Assembly: GCA_003550325.1 (NCBI GenBank)
Contig: QKWP01000577.1
Coordinates: 145,204 to 209,203 of the forward strand
DNA from: Gigaspora rosea
Taxonomy: Eukaryota > Glomeromycota > Glomeromycetes > Diversisporales > Gigasporaceae
Length of the DNA stretch: 64,000 nt
Direction: 5' to 3'
Position 1 is the first letter of the stretch. Each line of letters begins with the position of its first letter. The translations under genes were made by a program, and so were the position numbers. Below, one piece after another: positions 20,588 through 32,301 of the stretch. The notes under the pieces are model-generated. The model saw only the letters and a list, made by a program, of their open reading frames with translations, was not told the origin of the DNA and did no database searches.

Positions 20588-22734
20588 TAAGAATCAACCG
20601 GTATAAAACAAGATAATAATATTATATTTCTAAAAGTTGCATAATGTTCTAAAAATTCTATGTTTTTTTAATGTCTGTTACATTTGAATTGGGGTATAAC
20701 ATATAACAACTTACAAACGCAATTGCTTGATTCTTTCATGTTGATGGAATTTGAAAAAATATCTCGATAATTCTTGTCATATTAATATAGCTTGACAAAA
20801 GCTCTTGATGAATGTATTCAGCTAATAAAATATTAAAATAAAGTAAGTCTTTCAACAAAATTGTTTTTAATAAACTTTGGGTATGCTGAACCACGATTTT
20901 TTCAAAATTCTCGCCTTTTCATTATAATATATTCTCTGCGTTTATATTTTTTTATTTAACATGAAAAAATCTGAAGTGGTAATTTTCTTTATTAATTTTT
21001 ATTGTCAGGTTCAACCGTCACCGATAATATCAGATGAGTGTAAAAAAAAAAAAAGAATAATTAGAAAGAAAATAGATGAGTTAATGCAAAAAAAAAATTA
21101 AATTTGTATGAAGTGAATTTTTTGCATTATTAAAGAAAAAAAAATAAAAATCTCATGTCTTAACCATTCAGTCAATTCATCATATACTGTTATTTATTGG
21201 TTCATTAATCTAAAATTATTTATCAAAGATTTTGCGATTCGCAAAATTCATTGTATCACATAGAACTATGTATACTTGCAATATTTTCTAATTTTTACGG
21301 CCCAATATTTTAGCAAATTTAATACATCGATTAATACGTCGATTAAATCATTGACTAATAAATCTTCTTTATACATTATTAATTACTGTATATTTACGGG
21401 GTAAAATATCTAATGAGAAATATTAGATAAATACCACAAGCTTGAGTAGCTTATTACTAGCTTATTTACAGTAATTTTATTAAAGTAAGTGATGCCGAGC
21501 AAAAACTTGTAAGAAATATTCTATGATTCATTAAGTTTCGTCTTTAAAATTGTTATTACTGTAAATTGTTATTAAATATTTTAAATTAAAAAATGCAAAT
21601 TTAAAGTGATTAAATATATAAGAACTTTACTTACTGTTACAAATTTAACTGTATTTGAATAATCTCTTTATGGATGTAATTTTGTGTTGTCTTACGTAAT
21701 TTTGGGTAAGCTTCATGAAATCTGATTGCTGAAATTTACACAAAATAATATGTAATGCTGTATTGTAAGCTTGTAATTTTCGTAATAAAACCCTAACCTT
21801 GGTTGGAAATGAAATAACTTTCTTGAATAACTTAAATATCCAAAATAGATTTTCAATGCTCAAATTATTGAAATTTATGAACATGAAATAAGCTGATTGG
21901 TAACTAAATTCAATTATGGCATAAAATTATAATTAAGAATGTCTAGATAATTTATATAAGCAAATATTATCTTTTGAAATTTTGTCACTAAAGATACATA
22001 TACGGGAAATAATCAAAAAATTCAAATTTTTGTTTCCTACTAATACTCCTCGCTTAGAATTCCACTTGTTTTCTCTTCCAGTCAGCAGTAACAATAGTAA
22101 TTTTGTGATATGTACCTCTGAATGTAACTCTATGGATAAATAATGATATTTGTTTAAAACAAAGCTCCGGATATAAATGCAAAAAACTTTTAGTGGCAAT
22201 TTTGTAGATTACAAGCCAATATTAGAAAAAAGAATGTTTAAAGATAAGCATTCAATTTTAAATTTAATTAGCATATTATCTTTAATACTGCTGTTCGTGT
22301 AATCGACCATTCCAATATGAGAAATGCTATCGTAGCAGGATTTAATGCCAAAAATTTAAGCACTACTTATACTGTATTTAATATAACCATGTTATCACTT
22401 TTTATCTCATACTCAAAGTTTCAAATCCCATTGAATTTGATACTAAAATTTTGGGATTTCAGATTTGAATTCCGATTATTATGTTGTGCTTATAAATCAC
22501 ATTTATGTATCAGCGGTAGTTAATTTCTTCACAAAATAATATAATTAGGGGGTTTATAATTAACGAATAAGTGACGTATTTTGAATAAGTAGGACTTTTT
22601 AAATAGTATTTTTACTGTGTTGAATTATTAATCGGAAAAATAATAATTAGATTCTCTGATTTTAATTATGAAACCCACTATTCGTTAATGTAAGTAATAT
22701 GAAGACTTATATTATTTCACAACAAAAATTATTA
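20588..22734 (+). repeat. Segmental duplication copy C (partial)
   Basis: Collinear with copy B from about 47207 to 49520 (start ggtataaaacaa) and, from about 21590, with copy A from 2502. It lacks the TAA-flanked MITE of A and B (empty site at 22695-22697) and ends at 22734, where a TIR element begins. It thus extends further left than A and stops earlier on the right. Confidence 0.85.
22270..22523 (+). pseudogene. MFS transporter N-terminal relic, copy C
   Basis: VIDHSNM is followed by an open stretch (22317-22523) with RNAIVAGFNAKNLSTTYTVF, LFISYSKFQIPLNLILKFW and FRFEFRLLCC. This matches the TM1-TM2-TM3 region of allantoate-type permeases (D/HRSNIGNA...; IPSNLILK). Of the four copies this one keeps the longest reading frame here, but the hydrophobic segment before VIDHSN is out of frame. 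Nothing of the later transporter is present. Confidence 0.6.
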
Positions 22735-23631
22735 CAGCTGTTTTCAAAAAGGTGTGAACGATCAGGGATCGCCATATAAAGGGAAATTCACGATATTTCC
22801 CAAATTTCCTTCTTTTTTTTTACTCTCGCTTCTAACAGAGAAAGCTTCTCACCAAATTCCCAATAGTAATAGTTTTTATAGTTCAATAAAATAATACTAT
22901 TCTAAGTTAAAGGTAATTTTAACAGGTGAATTAAGAAATTTTTAATAAATTCCTCAAAACGGTGGTCATCTTGAGTCTTGCTTTATACAGTAAATCAACT
23001 ATTTATCAATTAATAATGATAGTTCTTTAACACATCTCTTAAAGTAAAACTTTTTCCCATTCAGAGTTGCTGCATGAAATTTTTTTTTTTTGATTATATT
23101 CAATCTTGATAGCTCATTATTGCATCGTGAACAAAGTGAAAATCTAAAAGAATCTTTTAGAGGTATTGAATAATTATAATGCAATATTTTTTTTCGAACA
23201 AAAGAAACTTGATCTTCTGTCCAATTGGGCGTAAAAATTCATGTATACGCATATTAGTAATATCACATTTGCCATTTTTGTGTTTACAAATCAACTCCAC
23301 AGTATAAACACTTTCGACGGCTAAAGCAAGTCCCTCTTTTTTGTATATAATTTGTTTATATAACGGTAATGATAATGATTAGAAAAGGGTATCATGCACT
23401 TATCAGTACTAGGTGCTTAATTGTTACATGGCTAGTAATATGAAAATTACAATGGACATCAATAATTATTTAACCTAAAATATGTGCTGATTAAGCATCT
23501 CGCACTGATAAGTGCGTTATGCCCGTCTCTAATAATGATAAAAAAGTTAATTATTAAATTTCTGATTTTCCGATTCCCCATATGGGTATATGTCATAAAA
23601 ATCACCTGTTCACACTTTTTTGAAAACAGCT
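22735..23631. mobile_element. TIR element with AGCTGTTTTCAAAAA ends
   Basis: cagctgttttcaaaaaggtg (left) and cacttttttgaaaacagct (right) are inverted ends about 0.9 kb apart. Related but shorter palindromes with the same ends occur at 58280-58414 and 58696-58850. On the minus strand the interior has an open stretch (22999-23184) with FRFSLCSRCNNELSRLN, a CxxC-containing fragment of unknown family. A hAT-type MITE is nested at 23380-23531. The target duplication is unclear. Confidence 0.65.
23380..23531. mobile_element. Nested MITE with 8-bp target duplication (hAT-like)
   Basis: The inverted ends tagaaaagggtatcatgcac and gtgcgttatgcccgtctcta share a cacttatcagt block just inside. The flanking direct repeat ataatgat is exact at 23372-23379 and 23532-23539. 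TAGA-type ends plus an 8-bp duplication fit hAT. The element is 152 bp, palindromic and non-coding. Confidence 0.8.
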
Positions 23632-24939
23632 ATAATACAATTAATTTTTATCTTATGTAAAAAATGATCCAAATGATTTATACAAAAAAACCCCTTTTGA
23701 AAAAAATTGTCATTTTCGGCCCTTTTACCAGCACCTAGCCCATATGAACTAATACCTATTTCATTTAAATTTTATATATGCATATTACCATGAAATGGTG
23801 CTAAGTCATCTGCAGTAATACTAAATTTATTTTCAAACTTTAAATATTGTGTAAGTATAAAAACGCCATCTGACAATTAGCTAGTTTTTTTTTTAATTGA
23901 TAGGACTTTCAATTTTGTAAATGTTAGTTTGAGACCTGACTACTATATAATTTCTATTTGTAATTTTGAATATGTAAATTTAGTTTATTTAAAAATTATT
24001 TATCTAAATCTCAAATTTTTAGTTATAGTTTTCCTACGTTATCTGTTATGTATGTTAAAAAGTATAATTATTTTTTATTTTTATTTTTTTTTTTAACGAC
24101 TGAAACTGGTATTAGGGTTCTCGACAAAAACCCACTTATGCTCTGTTGTTATAAACCCTAGACTAATTATAAAAACTCTAATAAAATGCATCCTAAAAAA
24201 ATGTGTAATATTTACAACTTCTGCTTTAGCCAACGAGTAAATGAAAAATTACAAATCTATATCAACTCACAGTATTTTAGAAGTAATTATGAGACACACA
24301 TGTGTTTAAACCAGTTTTTTGGGTTAATTTTGATGCGGCAAAACAAGTCAAATTACAAGTGAACTAAAACATAATAATGTATGTTTCAAAAATGCATAAT
24401 TTTTATAATGTTTATTTCTGTCATTTACTATGCAACTGTCGATAAAAGAAAAAAAGAAGAGGATTAATTTATAGGAATATTATTTATTATTAATCTATGA
24501 AGCTATTTTATAAATTTTAATAATAATTGAAGGCCTTTCTAGTATATGAACATGCCTTTTGATATATGTCAACTAATTTTAAATCTGGTTCTATTTTCCT
24601 ATTAAATATAAAAATTCCGTTTTGTAAAATTTAATGTAATGAAAATATGGTAATTTTTAGGAACGTAATATCAAAAGTTTTCATCAATGTGTTTGAGTTA
24701 TTATCGAAAGTTAATGATTTTTTATGAAATTGAGGTTGATATAGTCGACCATGATATTAAAATTAATGTCGTTTCAAGATTGTTTTAAAAAAAAAAGATG
24801 CTATATTTCTTAAATTTATATTCTTTAAAATTTTACGGTATTCATATCAGTAATTATTTCTATTGTTCTAGATAAAAGTTTAGATCATTCCTTATCTGAT
24901 ATTCATATTTGTAGTTTAAAACATAATCAATGATAGATG
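23632..24939. other. AT-rich spacer, no gene seen
   Basis: About 1.3 kb without open frames or recognisable repeats. Confidence 0.5.
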
Positions 24940-25440
24940 TGATGAGCTTTTAAAATAGATTTTTCAATGCTTAATTTTGAAACACTCAATTATTGAAATA
25001 GATTTTATGATCATGATATAAGTTCAGTGATAGCTTGCTTATATTTCAATTTATGACATAAAATTATAATTGTAAATGTCTAGATAATTTATAAGCATAT
25101 ATTATCTTTTCTAATATTTTTATTACTAAAGATACATATACCACTACGAGGCATTGTGGTTGCTCTCCAAGTCAGAAGTTTAACTCTAAGGATAAATAGT
25201 GATATTTAAATTAAACAGAGTTCCAGACTAAAAATGCAAAAACATTAATGGCAATTTGGTTGATTGCAAGTCCATATTAGAATTAAATATTGTTTAAAGA
25301 TAAAGTATCCGTATTATTAATTTAATTAGCATTACCATTACTATTGTTGTTCGCTGTAATCGACCGTTCCAATAAAGAAATAATATCGTAGCAGGGTTAG
25401 ATATCAAATATTTAATCACCAGCACTACTTCTATTCAGTC
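24940..25440 (+). repeat. Duplication copy D (short, most diverged)
   Basis: Shares with A, B and C the block from tttttcaatgct through ctagataattta, aaagatacatatac, ggcaattt and atcgaccgttccaat, ending near 25440. It is visibly more diverged, so it split off first or evolved longest. Confidence 0.75.
25326..25430 (+). pseudogene. MFS transporter N-terminal relic, copy D
   Basis: LALPLLLLFAVIDRSN reads in a single frame. This is the TM1 helix running into the conserved (I/L)DRSN motif of MFS allantoate-type permeases. In A, B and C a base is missing from the matching gct codon, so the helix and motif are out of frame there. D has its own decay (AATAAAG after DRSN) and ends within 60 bp. Confidence 0.6.
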
Positions 25441-25649
25441 ATAAAACATGTATAAATAACCATCGATTTCCTCTTGGGAATCGACAGTTCGATAACTCAT
25501 ATTTAATAATTGTGTTTTCATACGCGAGATAAACCCAAATTGTGTTTTCATACGCTGATTAAGCTACAATCGACTATAATCAATTACAATCGTTAAGAGA
25601 TTTAATGATCTTGACACGTTGAGGTGTGCGATCAACTAAGTTAATCAAA

Positions 25650-26028
25650 GCTATGTGTAGTACATATAAGATAGCTGCGCAGCATGCGATGCCGCGCGGG
25701 ACCAGTACGACAACGGCGCCAGGTAAGGGAAACCTGTCATCGCATGATACACATGGCATGATAAAGTCGGATGAGATAAAATAAACGTATGTCGCAGTTT
25801 CTCTAATATTCTGAAAGTATAAAAGAACTCGGTGCGCTCTTCTTAAAAAAGGAGCTGCGGATTTCGATAGTTAAATCCAATAAGGGCTATAATAAACTCA
25901 GACTATATTAATACATAAGTCACTTCGATACTAAATCGGGTTAAATCACCAAGTCACGCCTCTGGCGAGTTGCCTACTTGTCGTCAATTGCATTAGTTAA
26001 AATAATCGTCCAATTCTCTCCGTAACAA
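25650..26028 (+). mobile_element. Possible solo LTR
   Basis: This GC-richer island has an LTR-like layout: tgtagtac near 25654, a TATA box (gtataaaaga, about 25817), GC-rich transcript-start-like sequence (aactcggtgcgctcttc), an aataaa signal (about 25890) and an end ctctccgtaaca. No matching second LTR, internal domain or target duplication was found, so the boundaries and even the class are uncertain. It could be another non-coding repeat. Confidence 0.35.
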
Positions 26029-26802
26029 TGTCGTGACATTTTTGCATAAATGATTATGTCATTTTATGCATACATGATTATATCACGTGAATATTATCGT
26101 GATGATTAAGTGCAGAAATTCACGTTCCAATTAATTATGAGATTTTGTGGACCCCCACCAGCCACCCTTCGTTTACCAATCAAATTATAAGACCAGGTGT
26201 GACATAAAATTTCAAAAGGTTTTCAAATATCGGCATTATTAAAATTTTTTTTATAAAACCCCCTTTCGTGTTCTAACAAAAAAAATTACTTGCAAATTTT
26301 AATACAGTATAGTATATGCTCTATTAAATTTTTTACTTTTTAACAGTACTTTCGTTATTTGATAGAATCAAATTTCTAGGCCAATTTCGTCAAATCAAAA
26401 CGGTTCCCTTCGTCCAATAGGAACCGGTTGGTGAAATTAGTTAATCCATGTACGTACGTACGGCATTAAAAATGGCTTAGTAACAATTTACTTCGTAATA
26501 TTACATATCACTCCGTTCCTGGTATATACTTCATGAGATTGCATATCACTCCGTTTCTGGTATGTATATAATCCTGCATTTTTATTTTTATTTTTATTTT
26601 TATTTTACTTTTAATTTTATTTTATCTTATAAACTATCGCTAAAAACTATGTCCTCCATTAAAGATAATTTAAAACATTGTGCATTTTTATGTCAATTTT
26701 TGTAATGGTGACATATTTTGTTATATTACTTTATAATGTCGGAACTGACCGTCCTGTTCTTCAAACTTCCTTTGATTTTCAGAAACATATACAGTTCCTG
26801 GT
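26029..26802. other. Spacer with simple repeat, no gene seen
   Basis: Contains two near-identical stretches (acatatcactccgttcctggtat and gcatatcactccgtttctgg region, about 26502-26565) and a ttttta microsatellite at 26577-26607. Otherwise unremarkable. Confidence 0.5.
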
Positions 26803-28156
26803 ATGCACAATTCGGATACCATATTAAAGTTCTATTTCATTTTCGAATATCAAATTAAATTCATTCATTTTTTCTTCATTTCTCATGATAATTTATGGGC
26901 AAAAAAAAAATGTTCAAAAGATTTAATAATCAGCAGTAGCACTCCGTTTAATACACAGAGTTGCAATTTCCAATTAGCAAATGAAACTGAAAAGCCTTAT
27001 AAATGTCAAGGAGGAACTTATGATGTTATCCCTAACTATAATTTTTCTCTTACAAAAAACAACACTTATTTTTGGAGTCTTCACACTCCAACTCCTGAAT
27101 TCGTGTTATATCATAGTTCTTCTCCATGTGAAGATATTGAAGTACTTAATATAACTTTTAATTTTTCAAACAATGTTGATCTCGCAATTGCAATGTTTGA
27201 TAGAGGTATGTATATTTTTGCACATAATATTTAGAATAAAAAAATTATTTATAGTTAATTTTATATTGCAGACTTTAATCCGTTTCGAGATAAAATAGAT
27301 ATGGTTAATTTACTTACTGATAACCTTCAGAGCTATGATAAATATAAGCAATCATTTGCTTATCAGAACTTTTATTATATACTATCCGGGATAGTAAGTC
27401 AAAATTTAATTGCTGGTGTATTTGATAGTAAAGTAAACCTATTTTTAAGTCATATTCCCATATACAACATATATAGGAATACCAAATTACATTTTCCCGA
27501 TCACTTATTCAAGTGATAAAACCTAATTGGGCATTCGCAAGTTTCTTAGGAATCCCACCACGACATCTTAATTATTATTATATCACTTCTTTACTGCGTA
27601 AGAAATAAAAATATTCTTGCTTAAAAAGGAATTGTGCACTTTTTTAATATTTATTTATTATATTAGAACAACTTGCTAATACTACTGGTTTAAGTAATAA
27701 TTCCAGTAAAGTAAGCATTTATCTGCAAAGCTCTGTAGTAATGACACAAAAAGAAATTAGGTGGGTAATATATAAGATAATTAAAAGCATAAAAATATAA
27801 ATCAATAATTTCATAATATTTAAAATTTTTAATTATTTTAATATAAAGCCTACATACTGTAAGCTCTTTGTTTTTTTTATATTTCACAAACCAGATCAAA
27901 ATTTGATTAATTATTACAAACAGGTCTATAGCGCAATTGGCTCATTTGGCGGTATTTGGACACTTTTGGCTGGAATATATTGTTTTACATTCGGTATGTC
28001 AAGACATAAATTTATTTTTATTAAAAGTCAAATCCTTTTAATCTTAAAAACAATTACAATTATTAAATAGGTTCAACCATCATTGAAAATTTTGGAAGAA
28101 TTATTTGTAAAGTTAAAAAGCAAACCAGAGTTCGTAGTGATTTGAGTGTTGTCTAG
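26803..28156 (+). pseudogene. Multi-exon transmembrane protein relic (lineage-expanded family)
   Basis: Exon pieces: 26803-27204 (luminal-type sequence with several NxT/S sites and the Cys pairs CNF and YKCQGGTY); intron gtatgt to ttgcag; 27273 on (DFNPFRDKIDMVNLLTDN, NFYYILSGI); after frame changes near 27500, IKPNWAFASFLGIPPRHLNY; 27924-27993 VYSAIGSFGGIWTLLAGIY then CFTFG; intron 27994-28070; and 28071-28156 STIIENFGRIICKVKK to the stop. The GxxGG.W.LLAG.Y..FG signature is a C-terminal membrane helix of an abundant Rhizophagus-type protein family of unknown function (recalled, not searched). Two frame breaks between 27480 and 27520 suggest a pseudogene. Confidence 0.55.
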
Positions 28157-28917
28157 TAAATATCAAAAAGTTAATAGCTTATTTAATAATCAATAATCAT
28201 TGATATTTAGACTTCTTGATTTTTATGGGCGATGCTCATTTAATGTACTTTTATTTTATTATTATTTTGTAAATTTAGTTTTCTATTATTATTATTTATC
28301 TATTTTTGTATATTTTTATTCATTTATTATAAATATATCATGGTTTTTTGCACCTGCTATATGTGTTTTAAAATCTTTACTAAAATTTGTACAATAAGAA
28401 TTTTAAATTTTTCATAGTTATACATTTAGCTAGCTTTTAAAATAGCACACATGTAGGCATAAATATCACATAGCAGATAGGTGGTTATGAATATATATAT
28501 GCGAATGTGAATGTTAAATCTGAATAGCATACAATATAGTATCTTTTTCCATAGGTACTATGTAACAACCCATGCCTTTTCTCCTAGTTTATTTGCACTG
28601 GTCTATATGAAATCACATAATTTTCATAAAAACTGGTATAATATTTTTTAAGCAATATAATGTTGTCAAAATAATTTAAGATCTGCCATTAATTACATTT
28701 ATAAAAACAATATTTTATTTTTTTCCAAGCATTTAAATGGAAGGTTTTAAATTCTTATTGATTGTTGTGATGTAGCTATTTTGAGTAAATTTTTTGTTTG
28801 TACAATAGTTCTGTATGGGGTAAAAGAGTTAAATTCTTTTAGTTAGTACAAATACAATTTGTAGCTAGTACAATAGCACTATCACAGGTTGAATCAATAA
28901 ATACTAAGTAATTATAA
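28157..28917. other. AT-rich spacer, no gene seen
   Basis: A low-complexity open stretch at 28200-28397 (Phe/Tyr-rich) is composition-driven. Nothing else is seen. Confidence 0.5.
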
Positions 28918-29085
28918 GGAGACAAGTCTCTTAGTATGTACCCAGTATTCTACTATTGATCCACCAAATACCTGTAGCATATCAACAGCATATTGGTAGC
29001 ATATTAGTAAAATACCAGGAGGTAGATCAATGCTGGTAACTTAACAGTAACATTCTGGGATCATACTCTTAGTCCAAAAAGTAAG
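28918..29085. repeat. Imperfect palindrome, possible MITE
   Basis: ctcttagtatgtacccag and ctgggatcatactcttag are inverted partners at the two ends. Inside, attgatccacc pairs with ggtagatcaat. No target duplication was identified. Confidence 0.4.
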
Positions 29086-29893
29086 ATACTGGAATGCCCT
29101 GGCATGTTTCTGTTATATTACTAGTGTTACAAATTGAAGATTTGTGCCTGTGAGAAAGTGAGCCAAATACAATTCTCTAATTTAGTAATCAATAGAATTT
29201 TCTTTTTGTATTTGGTAATTTATTATTTTCTAAATAATTAGTCTCTCCATCAAACCCATTTTGACCAGACATTTTGCATGTAATTCATTTCTGTTTGTAT
29301 AATTGTCATAATATGTTAACATGATAGTGTTAAAGGCCACAAATTATGAATATTTTTGATAGCATGTTAACATACTATGACCTTTATCAGAAATTGCTAA
29401 TCAAAAACTATTGAATAAACTTGTTATACTTTGCATTAAACTTTGTTACATGATAATAAATCAATATTTTGATATTTACATCCCAGTACACTCTTATTCT
29501 AAATTATGTACCTTATCCAATTTGTGACCTCTCTATTTGTAACTATTAGAGTTAAACTGGTTGAATATATATGCTCACCCATCTTAATAGTTATATTTGG
29601 AGCTGATTGTGTAGATAACACTATATCTAAAGTTTACTTTTGATAATATTATAGCTAATTCCCATCAACCCAATTGAAAACTCTGAACAACCTTGCTAAC
29701 CAAATTATACAACTCATTCAATATCTACAAGCTGCATCCATTCAGTAAGTTAATGTTACTAGCCAGAGTTGAGACAAGTAAAGTACTCTAGCTTTGCAAG
29801 AAAGAATATTACTTTTTCCTGTTTAAAAGGCTTTGCTGCTATTTTGTAAATAATTCAATGTACTCAACCCCTGCTAAAATGATAATGCTTGCC
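29086..29893. other. Spacer with a short hairpin, no gene seen
   Basis: A stem of cataatatgttaacatgatag and its near-inverse lies at about 29308-29385. The rest shows no structure. Confidence 0.4.
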
Positions 29894-29901
29894 CCAAAAA
29901 T

Positions 29902-30022
29902 CTAGGATAGCATGTCACTATGTCCAATTTGTTTCAATTTTTTTTGGACATATGTCCAATTGAAAATGGTCATATGTCCAAAAAAAATTGAAACCAATTG
30001 GACATAGTGATGTGCATCCCTG
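29902..30022. mobile_element. hAT-type MITE, copy 1 (121 bp)
   Basis: This palindromic element is built on ggacatatgtccaattg and its inverse. Its ends are ctaggatagcatgtcact (left) and, inverted, cagggatg. The direct 8-bp flank ccaaaaat at 29894-29901 and 30023-30030 is exact. A sister copy with its own 8-bp duplication lies at 40206-40325. CAGGGATG-like ends plus 8-bp duplications fit hAT. Confidence 0.85.
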
Positions 30023-30030
30023 CCAAAAAT

Positions 30031-30290
30031 AGCTTTAACCCTCCTTTATCAATTAGTTTGATACCCTGTTTTAGAAAGTAAATAGTTTTTTTATCTAATC
30101 TAGTAGAAGCAATGTCATTATGAGCTATAACTCTTATTATATAGTCATTAAAAGTTGATCCAGTGTGTAGAAGCAGGAGTGCTACAGCATTTTGATGCAG
30201 CCTAAGTTCAAATATTTATAAATGGGCTAAAACCTAAACAATATGTAACCATGTCTTCTTTTTTTTCTAATATAATAGAGGCTACTTATA
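30031..30290. other. Spacer, no gene seen
   Basis: Nothing recognisable between the MITE and the retroelement relic. Confidence 0.3.
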
Positions 30291-31300
30291 AAAGGGCTAA
30301 AGCCATTGAGAATGCATTTAATAAGACTTCTGCTCTTTCTAATTTATTTGTATAACTTTTCTCTATAAATAGGTACCTTCTTTCTGGAAACTTGCACTTT
30401 TGGTCAATCCTCAATGTTGCTATCTATCAATAGTACTGAGGCAATAATAGAAAAATTAGTAGTAGCTATCAATAAAATGATTTTGCAATTCCAGAAGAAA
30501 AAGAAACCACCTTATGAACCTTTTAAAGAAGGTAGTATGCTTTAGATATAGTAAACCTAGTCATCTAAACAGAATGTATAGTAAAAATAGCAATAGTATT
30601 ATATATTTTTGAAGTGATCAACCTGGTTATCTAAGTAGAATATACAGTAAAAACAGCAATAGTTATGTTAAAAGTACTGCAGATGAAATCGTAGAAACTA
30701 AAAGTAATAATATAAGTGTGAATAATGATACTCTTCAGACCCATTATAAAAAAAAAAGAATTAATACACCTTTGTAAGCTTTTTTGAAGAAACTTTTCTT
30801 TTTTCTAGCTAGTTAATATGAGTACTATAAGCCTATTTATACTTTTTTATACCAAATCTATAAAAAAAATATAGACAAATCAGATATATCTTTAGCTCCA
30901 GTAGAAGAAGAAGCTCTAATTATAAATAACCACTCTATAAATAAACTTGAGTCTAAAATAATAAAAATAATGAAAATATTAATAATGTTAAAATTATTTC
31001 AAATGAGCCTGTTTCTATAAATAAACTAGTATTTTAAGAAAAGGCTTCTTGTAGAAGTACTTAGAAATAGGTGAGAATGTATCTCTCACTTACTTACAAA
31101 ATATAAAAGAAAAAGAAAAGAGCATTCTAGAAAAAATTTTAAGATGTCTTAACCAATTTGAAGAAAAGCAAGGGCTGGAAAGACCTAATTGCTCTGAAAG
31201 GTGCTCTAGTTGTAATTTGGAATAGTGCAACATCTGAATTAAATAAAGCAATTATGCCTTGTGAAAAAAGTAGAAGAAGAAGAGGACCCCAAAATATATA
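30290..31300 (+). pseudogene. Retroelement gag-like relic
   Basis: Fragments: YKRAKAIENAFNKTSALSNL (about 30290-30350); KKVVCFRYSKPSHLNRMYSK (about 30525-30585), a decayed zinc knuckle in which the second and last cysteines have become Tyr; and a second decayed knuckle SDQPGYLSRIYSKNS (about 30617-30660). Near 31187 NCSERCSSCNLE may be another cysteine cluster. Stops are frequent. Because an APE endonuclease relic follows in the same orientation at 31480, this is best read as ORF1 of an old LINE, though a gag of an LTR element is possible. Confidence 0.45.
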
Positions 31301-31479
31301 GGTCAGATATTAGGTTGCTTATTTTTGGTGTTTTTTATACAGATCTTTTCTATTTATGAAAATTTTTTTGCTTATTTTTGAGGTTTTCTGCAGATCTTTA
31401 TATTTTTAGTGATTTTTAATTAACCTAACCTATCTATGTATATTTTGGGGTTCTGGAAGGAGTATCACTTGTGCATTTT

Positions 31480-32190
31480 ATAATATTAATGGACGTAAGA
31501 CACATTTTTATAGTTTGATTTTTTTATCAACTTGGAGAATTGAAAGAAAAGTAGATATAATTGAAATTGCAAGGACAAATTTGTGAGAAAGGGAGACAAA
31601 GTTTATGGCAAAGAAATTGGACAATTTTAAAAGTCTTTGGTCAAGTGCTATATGTGACAATCTCAAAGGTTCAGATATAGGACTCTTAATACATAGGGAC
31701 ATTGAAAAGCATGTGAATAAAATAGAGTAATTTAATAAATACTTAATATTTGCATACATGTTTTTAAAAAGTATAAACTTTTGGTAATAGTAGTTTACAT
31801 ACATGTTTTTTAAAAAGTATAAACTTTTGGTAATAGTAGTTTACATATCTTCAAGTAATAATATAAGTACAAAACTGGTTATCAAAAGAATCAAAAAAAT
31901 AGTTAATATAAATAAGTATTTTGGCAAATTGCTTTAATGGGAGACTTTAATTACATACTAGATAAACTCATACTGCAAATATAAACTTTTAAATATTTGC
32001 TCTTTTCATATGGCTTTGAGTAGATATATTTAAAACTGAATTCTGGTACCAGAAAGTACACTTGGAGTAACAGGCATGCAAGTACAATGATAGACCAGAT
32101 ATAGGTATCAGAAATCTTGATAAGAAAATATCGAAAGCAGAGATACATAGTATAACAATAATAATGGATAGTTATTACATATTGCTATTG
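31480..32190 (+). pseudogene. LINE APE-endonuclease relic
   Basis: Plus-strand pieces: IINGRKTHFYSLIFLSTWRI, ERKVDIIEIARTNL (motif E of the endonuclease: ..AETNL), a decayed HVNKI.EFNKYLIFAY region (31700-31760), IALMGDFNYILDK (31930-31968, the GDFN catalytic motif), and YTWSNRHASTMIDQI with VSEILIRKYRK (32057-32125; substrate-binding Y.W.N...S.IDYIW motif). Many stops and frame changes. It differs from the intact LINE at 6.5-12 kb and matches the style of the RT relic at 42.1 kb, but the two cannot be shown to be one element. Confidence 0.65.
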
Positions 32191-32301
32191 GTAAAAATTT
32201 TACTAGCTCATGCAATAACTTAGGTATAGAAAGTAGTACAAGATAAATGTTAGTCATGCATAAATTAGTACTGAACAGAGTTTAATTAAAGATAAGGTGA
32301 G

